Below are positions 7,577-13,146 of a stretch of 15,375 nt of DNA, one piece after another (positions within the stretch are counted from its first letter, which is position 1; each line of letters begins with the position of its first letter). The position numbers and the translations under genes are program-made. Under the pieces are notes generated by a model, which did not search any database, was not told the origin of the DNA, and worked only from the letters and a program-made list of their open reading frames with translations. Origin of the DNA: Promethearchaeum sp. (lineage in GTDB: Archaea > Asgardarchaeota > Lokiarchaeia > Sigyniarchaeales > Promethearchaeaceae); assembly GCA_030611625.1 (NCBI GenBank), contig JAUWPK010000025.1, positions 1 through 15,375 on the forward strand. Direction: 5' to 3'.

Positions 7577-9958
7577 ATGTCAAAAATATTAATAAAAATA
7601 GCCTTGATAAAAATGATAAAGAATAAAATAAAACCCATTTTCTTGCTGGCGACAATTTCCTTTTTCTTAATTGCTGCTAATTTTGCAGGAAATAATTATA
7701 TAAAAAATCAATTCGATAATAATAGCAATTCATCCGTTTTTAATTATCCCTCTATCGCGGAAAACCATGATCCGATCTTAATAGACGGTAATGCTGATTT
7801 GGCAAGCTTTATAGGTATTGAGGGATTAAGTGGGGATGGAACGTACGCTTCCCCTTATATTATTGAAGCTTTCACTATTAATGCCAGCACTGCTAATGGT
7901 ATCGAAATTAGAAACACGGATACTTACCTTATCATCCGAGATTGTATGGTTGAAAGCGGGAATTCTACCGGATATGTTGGAATTTACTTGTATAATACTG
8001 CAAACGTAAATATCAGCAACAATGAGCTAATCGATAATGTTTCTGGAATCTATCTGGCTGATTCGAGCAACAACACCCTTTCTGGGAATAATGTAAGCTA
8101 TAACAATGAAGGAGGAATCTATCTGGCTGATTCGAGCAACAATACTCTATCTGGGAATAATGTAAGCTATAACAATTTTTGTGGAATCTATCTGTGGTAT
8201 TCGAGCAACAACACTCTTTCCGAGAATATTGCAAGTTATAACAAAGATAACGGAATTCTTCTGTGGTATTCGAGCAATAGCACTCTTTCCGGGAATACAG
8301 CAAATTATAACGCTTGGATTGGAATCCATCTGGAGTATACGAGCAACAATACTCTTTCTGGGAATAATGCAGATTTTAATACTTGGTGTGGAATCCATCT
8401 AAATTCTTCGAGCAACAACACTCTTTTCGGGAATTATCTCGGTTTTAACTCTTGGGGTGGAATCAATTTGGAGTATTCGAGTAACAACACTCTTTTCGGG
8501 AACTTTGCAAATAAAAATTATAAAGGAATTGTTTTATGGCATTTAAGCAAGAACAACACTATTTCCGGGAATAATGCCAGTTATAACACTTGGGGTGGGA
8601 TTCTTCTGTGGGATATGAGCAACAACAACACTATTTCAGGGAATTATGTAAATTATAACCCAGGGTGTGGAATCCAACTGAATTCTTCGAGCAACAACAC
8701 TATTTCCAATAATAATGCAAATTATAATGAAAAAGGAATCCATCTGGAGTATTCATGTAACAATAACACTCTTTCCGGAAATAATGCCAGTTATAACACT
8801 TGGAGTGGAATCTATCTGGAGTATTCGAGCAACAATACTCTTTCCGGGAATACTGTAAATTATAACACTTGGTTGGGAATCTATCTGGCTGGTTCTATCA
8901 ATAATACTCTTTTCGGTAATAACGTTTATTATAACACTTGGATTGGAATCTCTCTGGATAGTTCAATTAAGAATACTCTTTTCGGTAATAACGCAAGCTA
9001 TAACATTGACAGAGGAATCAACCTGTCTTTTTCTAGCAACAACACTCTTTCAGAAAATAATGCCAATTATAACTCATGGTGTGGGATCATTCTGTCTTAC
9101 TCTAGCAATAGTATTCTTTTCGGGAATAATGCAAGTTATAACAATGACGAAGGAATCCACCTGTCTGATTCTAACAATAACACTCTATTAGAAAATAATG
9201 TCAATAACAATGTTGATGGAATCTATCTGAAGAATTCAAGCACCAACACTCTTTCCAAGAATAATATCAATAACAATTTTTATGGAATCACTCTATCATC
9301 ATCGAGCAATAACAATGTAATTTATTTTAATGAAATATATGGAAATTCGCATGATCAAGCTTCTGAAGATAATGATTGCACCGATAATCAATGGGATAAT
9401 GGCACAATAGGGAATTATTGGGGTAATGATTATATCATCAATTATCCGGATGCCACAAATGACGGAACCGTCTGGAACATTCCTTATAAGATTGACAATT
9501 ATAGTGAAGGAATTGATAATTTTCCGTTGGTAAATTCAAATTTTCCTGAATTTGAAGCCCCTCAATTTACAGACGTTCCTGTGGATTTCAGTAATGATGA
9601 AGGATACTCTGGATTAAGTATATCGTGGACTATAATAGATACTCATCCAGCCACCTATACAATTGAATTAGATGGAATCGAAGTTGTATCGGCAACAGCA
9701 TGGACTAGCGGAACTGCAATCTCGTATAATATTCCTGATGGATTGTTAGAAGGCACCTACATTATTACAATTATTGTATCCGATGAAAGCGGAATTACAA
9801 CTCAAGATACAGTAATATTTACAGTAAATAGTATTGACTCGACTGATGATACAAAGCCAGGAATTCCGGGATTTCCGCTTGCAAATTTATTATTTTTCAT
9901 TTCTGTTGGTGTGTATATACTGAGAAGAAAAATAAATCAGCGAAGAGTTAGAAAATGA
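7577..9958 (+). CDS. NosD-type parallel beta-helix surface glycoprotein with C-terminal anchor
   Basis: 793-residue secreted, cell-surface protein. In order: a signal peptide or anchor (about 15-39, KNKIKPIFLLATISFF then a hydrophobic run); an N-terminal cap (55-134); twenty parallel beta-helix coils (135-591) of 22-24 residues with the consensus GIxLxxSSNNTLSGNxxxYN; a NosD/CASH-type closing motif (592-655, with NQWDNGTIGNYWGNDY); an Ig-like beta domain (656-751); and PGIPGFP (761-767), a hydrophobic run 768-782, then RRK and a basic tail. The end has the form of archaeal CTERM surface-sorting signals. The coils carry about 25 or more N-x-S/T sequons, so it is probably heavily N-glycosylated. 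Beta-helix proteins of this kind bind or cleave polysaccharides or act as adhesins; no catalytic residues are evident, so adhesion or surface structure is the more cautious reading. An alternative start is Met13. The gene is monocistronic. Confidence 0.9.
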   Translation: MSKILIKIALIKMIKNKIKPIFLLATISFFLIAANFAGNNYIKNQFDNNSNSSVFNYPSIAENHDPILIDGNADLASFIGIEGLSGDGTYASPYIIEAFTINASTANGIEIRNTDTYLIIRDCMVESGNSTGYVGIYLYNTANVNISNNELIDNVSGIYLADSSNNTLSGNNVSYNNEGGIYLADSSNNTLSGNNVSYNNFCGIYLWYSSNNTLSENIASYNKDNGILLWYSSNSTLSGNTANYNAWIGIHLEYTSNNTLSGNNADFNTWCGIHLNSSSNNTLFGNYLGFNSWGGINLEYSSNNTLFGNFANKNYKGIVLWHLSKNNTISGNNASYNTWGGILLWDMSNNNTISGNYVNYNPGCGIQLNSSSNNTISNNNANYNEKGIHLEYSCNNNTLSGNNASYNTWSGIYLEYSSNNTLSGNTVNYNTWLGIYLAGSINNTLFGNNVYYNTWIGISLDSSIKNTLFGNNASYNIDRGINLSFSSNNTLSENNANYNSWCGIILSYSSNSILFGNNASYNNDEGIHLSDSNNNTLLENNVNNNVDGIYLKNSSTNTLSKNNINNNFYGITLSSSSNNNVIYFNEIYGNSHDQASEDNDCTDNQWDNGTIGNYWGNDYIINYPDATNDGTVWNIPYKIDNYSEGIDNFPLVNSNFPEFEAPQFTDVPVDFSNDEGYSGLSISWTIIDTHPATYTIELDGIEVVSATAWTSGTAISYNIPDGLLEGTYIITIIVSDESGITTQDTVIFTVNSIDSTDDTKPGIPGFPLANLLFFISVGVYILRRKINQRRVRK
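7979..9349 (+). repeat. Twenty beta-helix coil repeats (66-72 bp units)
   Basis: Tandem coding repeats each begin at a GI codon pair and are mostly 69 bases long, with a few units of 66 or 72. The first and last are degenerate. The most alike are 8045-8113 and 8114-8182, which share 57 of their first 60 bases with only silent differences, pointing to a recent duplication. Confidence 0.85.
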
Positions 9959-9984
9959 TTCGCTAACTTAAGAACTTACATTAA

Positions 9985-9993
9985 TTTTTTTTT
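9985..9993 (+). terminator. Poly-T terminator of the beta-helix gene
   Basis: A run of nine T begins 26 bases after the stop codon. Archaeal RNA polymerase commonly terminates at such runs without a hairpin. Confidence 0.5.
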
Positions 9994-10027
9994 CTTATTC
10001 ATCATGAAGCGGGTTTAATATGAATCT

Positions 10028-10060
10028 AATTTAAATTTAAATTTAAATTTAAATTTTAAA
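10028..10060. repeat. AAATTT hexanucleotide tandem repeat
   Basis: Perfect period-6 alternation of AAA and TTT runs from 10028 to 10056, with one extra T before the last AAA. It lies between the convergent beta-helix gene and the CPKC gene. A short TTTAAATTT also lies beside the left direct repeat (about 7220), so it may mark the edge of the duplicated block. Confidence 0.8.
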
Positions 10061-10062
10061 TG

Positions 10063-10223
10063 TAATTTGTTAATCAATAATTCGATGGAGCACCATCTCA
10101 AGGATTCCATTTGATTTCCTGGTGCCTATGACAAATTGCGTGGGTTTTCCTTTTAAAACTGGATATTGGACATAGATATCGATAGGAAACTTGTGATTTT
10201 TGGCTTTTTCCAGATTTCCTTCA
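10063..10223. repeat. Direct repeat, right copy (flanks the beta-helix gene)
   Basis: Matches 7228-7389 in the same orientation. This copy is part of an intact gene, so it is probably the parent of the left one. Confidence 0.85.
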
Positions 10224-10393
10224 CTTGGAATCAAATTTCTTTCAGTAAGTTTGAGATAATATACGCTCGTACTACTATTACACTTAGGACATCCAGGAAA
10301 AAATTCAGAACTAATAAAAATGACGGGATCCTCGAATTTGGGCATATTTATAGTAAAAAACTCGCGCAACTCTCCCATTGCAATTATTTCCAT
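10070..10393 (-). CDS. Uncharacterised small protein with CPKC motif
   Basis: 107-residue protein of no family I recognise. It has a single CPKC pair (residues 35-38, in FFPGCPKCNSS), which could bind zinc as half a ribbon completed by a second chain, or form a disulfide. The rest looks alpha/beta, with strands such as PVIFISSEFF and PTQFVIGTRK, and no membrane segment. ATG 10393 is the first ATG; Met6 is an alternative. An AT-rich TTAAAATTT centred near 10418 could be its TATA box. The gene converges on the beta-helix gene, and its 3' half is duplicated as a decayed copy on the other side of that gene. The duplication is the main reason to believe it is, or was, a real gene. Confidence 0.55.
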   Translation of the reverse strand: MEIIAMGELREFFTINMPKFEDPVIFISSEFFPGCPKCNSSTSVYYLKLTERNLIPSEGNLEKAKNHKFPIDIYVQYPVLKGKPTQFVIGTRKSNGILEMVLHRIID

Positions 10394-10510
10394 AGGAGAT
10401 GATAAATTAAATTAGAAATTTTAACTTGCTCTTTTTGCTTCAGAAAAAGTTGAAGCTCGATTGTAATTAATTTTTTCTAAGTAGATTCTAATAATACATA
10501 TTATCCCCCA

Positions 10511-10528
10511 AATTATGTCAACATAATT
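10511..10528. promoter_or_regulatory. Perfect 18-base palindrome, candidate operator
   Basis: AATTATGT-CA-ACATAATT has 8-base arms and a 2-base spacer. It lies between the divergent CPKC gene and the antitoxin gene, about 80 bases upstream of the antitoxin TATA box. It has the form of a dimeric regulator site; which protein binds is unknown. Confidence 0.35.
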
Positions 10529-10600
10529 AAAAGATCAATATACTTCCAAAGATTAACATGGTCAAATCCTAGGAATGATCAAAAAGGATTTAAATTTGAA

Positions 10601-10610
10601 TTTATATATA
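10601..10610 (+). promoter_or_regulatory. TATA box that decides the antitoxin start
   Basis: TTTATATATA is centred about 26 bases before ATG 10632. It lies inside the N-terminal extension that an upstream in-frame ATG at 10575 would add. The extension is therefore probably promoter, and the mRNA is leaderless. Confidence 0.55.
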
Positions 10611-10631
10611 ATTTCTAAAGGTCTAAAAGAT

Positions 10632-10820
10632 ATGTCACAAAAAATAAAAGAGAATTTCATAAAGATGATTCATGAACTCCCCGATAATGTTACAATTGAT
10701 GAAATTGTATATCATACTTATATAAAATCCCAAGTTATGAAAGGAAAACAACAGCTTCAAGAAGGAAAGGGAATACCACATTCAGAGATTGAGGCAGAAA
10801 TTGAACAATGGTTAAAATAA
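10632..10820 (+). CDS. Small antitoxin-like protein upstream of a broken ParE/RelE toxin
   Basis: 62 residues from ATG 10632, preferred because of the TATA box 26 bases upstream; an in-frame ATG at 10575 would give 81. The sequence has the form of short antitoxins encoded before ParE/RelE toxins: ELPDNVTIDEIVYHTYIKSQ (15-34), a Lys/Gln/Gly-rich linker (QLQEGKG), then PHSEIEAEIEQWL, the helix that in relatives packs on the toxin. No DNA-binding domain is evident. Its end overlaps the toxin's presumed ATG (10808) by 13 bases, as in working pairs. The toxin frame is destroyed, so this may be an orphan antitoxin, useless or able to neutralise a related toxin encoded elsewhere. Confidence 0.7.
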   Translation: MSQKIKENFIKMIHELPDNVTIDEIVYHTYIKSQVMKGKQQLQEGKGIPHSEIEAEIEQWLK

Positions 10821-11100
10821 CTGGTCCCCCTTATCTCGAAATAATTTAAAAAGAATTTTCGATTATATCTCAGAAGATTCCCCTGAAATTGCAAAAAACC
10901 ACTCGCAACTTGTTTAACAAGTAAAAATTTTAGCAAAGTTTCCTCTTTCTGGAAAGAAAGTTTATGAATTGATGTTTACTGAAAACCGAGAATTAATTTA
11001 CAAGAGTTATTGAATTATATATTGTGTAGATGAGGATGTTGTTCAAATAATCACGATAATCCATTCCAAGCAAGATTTCTTTTCTGCATATAATAATTAA
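10808..11100 (+). pseudogene. Decayed ParE/RelE-family toxin gene
   Basis: The region can be read as a toxin of about 96 residues only if one frameshift and two stops are ignored. ATG GTT AAA ATA (10808) gives MVKI. The frame then shifts by one missing base, and from 10822 continues WSPLSRNNLKRIFDYISEDS. A TAA interrupts at 10915-10917, followed by KILAKFPLSGKKVYELM and ENRELIYKSY. A TGA at 11011-11013 replaces the Arg codon (CGA) expected in the family motif YRIIY. The rest reads IIYCVDEDVVQIITIIHSKQ to TAA 11098-11100. The order WSP, DYI, FPxSG, REL, YRIIY, HxxxD is that of ParE/RelE toxins. All parts after the shift are in one frame, which would not be expected by chance. Confidence 0.8.
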
Positions 11101-11158
11101 GTCTAATTGTATTTCTTGATTTAATTTCAAAACCCTATGGAACAATCCTCCATATTCA

Positions 11159-11167
11159 TTTATATAT
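11159..11167 (+). promoter_or_regulatory. TATA box of the membrane zinc-ribbon operon
   Basis: TTTATATAT is centred 26 bases before ATG 11189. There is no Shine-Dalgarno motif between them, so the transcript is probably leaderless. Confidence 0.55.
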
Positions 11168-11188
11168 CATTTTGTTTTCTATTTATTT

Positions 11189-12001
11189 ATGAACTCAGAA
11201 GATTTGCAACATCCCGAGTTGATCTTAAATCAATATCGTGTTAATCTTTTAAATAAATTAAAATTGACAGCGAACATGATAATTTGTCGAGAAATGCTGT
11301 GGGTAATATATATTGTATTCCAGATAATCAGTTTACATCTGAAATTTGAATCGGTCTTTGAAATTTTTATCAGCATATTATACGGATTAATTATACTTGT
11401 AATATCTTATATTAACATACCTCGATTACTAAATTGTAAAAGGGCTTTAAATAATATTTCGATTTTGAAAGAGCGACCATTATACTTATCTAAGATAACC
11501 GAAATAATTTTTCTTCTATATAGGCATTTGCATAAAGAAAAAAAGCAAATCAAAGATCTCCATATCAGACAAGAGAATTCATTGTTTATAAAATATTTTG
11601 AAGAGAAAATCAAACAAGAAAAACAGTTAACCATGATATGGGCGATGATATTTGTATCGAACTTAATAATATTTGATTTTAATGATTTTATTATTATAGA
11701 TTTACTCCCTATTGCTTTTTTAGGTTTACTGATCTTGGCTCACTTAAAAATCAATAAATATTCAAAATCATGGTCGGATAGTTATTCTAATTTATCCCAT
11801 TGGAATGAATTCTTCTCTAATTATGAAATCATTCCAAAAAATAAAGAATTTACTTTACTCGAAAGGGATTTCCAACAATTTGAAATTAAAAATCCTAATC
11901 AAAGAACAAAATGTCCTGTATGTAATATGTATAATGACTCTAACTCAAATTACTGTGATAGTTGTGGAAATGAGTTGAAATATAGGGGGAATAAAAATTG
12001 A
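11189..12001 (+). CDS. Membrane protein with C-terminal zinc ribbon
   Basis: 270-residue protein of no named family that I recognise. Four hydrophobic segments are visible, at about 33-51, 58-77, 148-165 and 168-186, arranged as two hairpins separated by a charged, predicted helical region (about 85-147, rich in Lys/Glu/Gln). After the last segment comes a soluble part (187-270) with a tail of CPVC (242-245) and CDSC (256-259), a four-cysteine zinc ribbon spaced like those of many archaeal membrane proteins. Both termini should be cytoplasmic. Its stop overlaps the start of a winged-helix regulator (TTGA), so the two are co-transcribed and translationally coupled. A plausible role is membrane sensing or sequestration of the regulator; this is an inference. 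The start is fixed by a TATA box 26 bases upstream. Confidence 0.75.
   Translation: MNSEDLQHPELILNQYRVNLLNKLKLTANMIICREMLWVIYIVFQIISLHLKFESVFEIFISILYGLIILVISYINIPRLLNCKRALNNISILKERPLYLSKITEIIFLLYRHLHKEKKQIKDLHIRQENSLFIKYFEEKIKQEKQLTMIWAMIFVSNLIIFDFNDFIIIDLLPIAFLGLLILAHLKINKYSKSWSDSYSNLSHWNEFFSNYEIIPKNKEFTLLERDFQQFEIKNPNQRTKCPVCNMYNDSNSNYCDSCGNELKYRGNKN
11984..11990 (+). promoter_or_regulatory. Shine-Dalgarno site that supports a TTG start
   Basis: AGGGGGA lies 7 bases before TTG 11998, within the last codons of the membrane protein. It makes the non-ATG start believable. Confidence 0.55.
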
Positions 12002-12285
12002 AACATATTTTAGAAAAATTTCACCAATCTCCCCGAAGAAATAAATATGAAATTTGGACAGAGATTTTAGATTTATGCACCGCTGATAGTGTCCATCTTA
12101 CTTATATTATACGAGAATTAAGATTACAAACAGGTAAATGTAAAGAATACCTAAAATTTCTTTTAGAAAGAGATTTACTGAGCGTGATCGATACTGAACA
12201 AGATGGAATTATATATCGAACAACAGAAAAGGGCAGAGAGTGTGTAAAACAGTTTTTAGAAGACATAAACAAATTTTTCATGTGA
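11998..12285 (+). CDS. Winged-helix transcriptional regulator (COG3432-like)
   Basis: 95-residue winged helix-turn-helix protein resembling the archaeal COG3432 group of small regulators. It reads RRNKYEIWTEILDLC (helix 1), then a helix-turn-helix about 33-60 with the recognition helix around KCKEYLKFLLERDLL, a beta wing (SVIDTEQDGIIYRTT), and a C-terminal helix after TEKGRE (72-77) that in relatives forms the dimer. The start is TTG 11998, inside the TTGA overlap with the upstream stop; no ATG lies near the expected N-terminus. It is co-transcribed with the membrane zinc-ribbon protein. It probably regulates its own operon or nearby genes; no matching operator is obvious. Confidence 0.8.
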   Translation: MKHILEKFHQSPRRNKYEIWTEILDLCTADSVHLTYIIRELRLQTGKCKEYLKFLLERDLLSVIDTEQDGIIYRTTEKGRECVKQFLEDINKFFM

Positions 12286-12292
12286 TTTTTTT
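12286..12292 (+). terminator. Poly-T terminator of the regulator operon
   Basis: Seven T directly follow the TGA stop codon of the winged-helix gene. This is suitable for archaeal poly-T termination. Confidence 0.4.
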
Positions 12293-12337
12293 ATAAAAAT
12301 TTCTTAATCTTTATGATTATAAATTATAAAATCGTTC

Positions 12338-12982
12338 CTATTCATTTTTTAGTTTTGTTTTAAGTAATTCTGTCAAATCATTTAGGTCATAGCAATTTAC
12401 ATTTCGTGTTTCATTAGCTTCATTCCTAAATTGGGAAATTTTTTTTTCAAAAGATAGAGCAAATATATAATAGGAGTATTTTTTTTTAATTTTTTTCCTC
12501 CTAAAAGTGATATTATCTTCTAATTCAATCAACTTGACCATTAAGGTATTAGGATTTACATTATCACTCCATTTACATTCTCCAATTATCGCAAAATCAT
12601 CATTATCATTAAAACCATATATATCAATTTCACGTTCAATTCCACTTATTTTACCCCACCAATATCCCAGATTATCTATTTCAATGAGATCTTCAATTAA
12701 TTCTTGTGATACTTTTTCAAAAACCATGCCTAAATAATGGGAATATCCGCTCTTAATGAAATCGGTGGTTAATTTTTTTCTGAAAAATTTACTGCGATGA
12801 GCATCAATAAAATGATAATAAAAGATTAAAAATTGCTCTTTCAAAAAATATTTACCATTTTTTAAATTCGGGGCATGTGTTGTATCAGATGTTCTTACTT
12901 CATCCGTAATTGGATATCTTTTTTCAATTAATTCAGAATCACATAATTTATTTAAATAATTCGATAAGCTTGTCGTTTTCAT
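12338..12982 (-). CDS. C-terminal DUF234 fragment of a COG1672-type ATPase, probably 5'-truncated
   Basis: 214 codons that match the C-terminal third to half of archaeal ATPases of the COG1672 group (usually about 450 residues). They contain the end of a helix-turn-helix (TSLSNYLNKLCDSELIEKR, 4-22), the linking motif FLIFYYHFIDAHRS (51-64), YLGMVFEKVSQE (83-94), WWG (108-110), and a PD-(D/E)xK-like core EREIDIYGF with Asp120 and GECKW with Glu135 and Lys137. The whole N-terminal AAA domain with its Walker motifs is missing. Upstream, the frame stays open without an ATG and continues the helix-turn-helix homology (TVTKIANFCQ), then runs into a 15-base tandem repeat and a TAA stop near 13088. 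The gene is therefore probably a truncated remnant; translation of a nuclease-like domain alone is possible but unproven. Confidence 0.7.
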   Translation of the reverse strand: MKTTSLSNYLNKLCDSELIEKRYPITDEVRTSDTTHAPNLKNGKYFLKEQFLIFYYHFIDAHRSKFFRKKLTTDFIKSGYSHYLGMVFEKVSQELIEDLIEIDNLGYWWGKISGIEREIDIYGFNDNDDFAIIGECKWSDNVNPNTLMVKLIELEDNITFRRKKIKKKYSYYIFALSFEKKISQFRNEANETRNVNCYDLNDLTELLKTKLKNE

Positions 12983-13025
12983 CTGACAAAAGTTTGCAAT
13001 TTTTGTTACGGTAAAAAAAGATTTG

Positions 13026-13070
13026 TAATTATTATCTTTATAATTATTATCTTTATAATTATTATTTTTA
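13026..13070. repeat. 15-base tandem repeat, three units
   Basis: The unit TAATTATTATCTTTA occurs at 13026-13040 and 13041-13055. A third copy with one C-to-T change is at 13056-13070, and further AT-rich partial units follow. The repeat lies exactly where the lost ATPase domain of the DUF234 gene should be encoded. Confidence 0.85.
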
Positions 13071-13146
13071 TAATAATTATACTCGGTTTAAAAGTAAGTA
13101 ATGAGATTTAAATTTAAAATATTTAACCAAATTATATTTCTTCCTC

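Noticed and set aside
8013..9191. Several open frames of 70-100 codons on both strands inside the beta-helix gene
   Set aside because: They follow the 69-base repeat unit of the real gene and have repetitive, Cys/Ser/Ile-rich translations typical of out-of-frame repeats.
7979..9349. CRISPR array or satellite, suggested by regular 69-base repeats
   Set aside because: The repeats are coding, in frame and without unique spacers, and their translation is a clear beta-helix.
10166..10402. A 78-codon plus-strand frame opposite the CPKC gene
   Set aside because: The duplicated left copy keeps the minus-strand stop and 46 codons of the minus frame, which points to the minus strand as the coding one. 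The plus translation has no recognisable feature.
10431..10456. H-type pseudoknot
   Set aside because: The loops crossing the stems would be 0 and 1 base long, too short for 6-base-pair stems. Only alternative hairpins are possible.
13026..13080. Origin of replication, suggested by AT-rich iterations
   Set aside because: There is no ORB-like motif and no Cdc6/Orc1 gene nearby. The repeat is simply a 15-base unit repeated three times.
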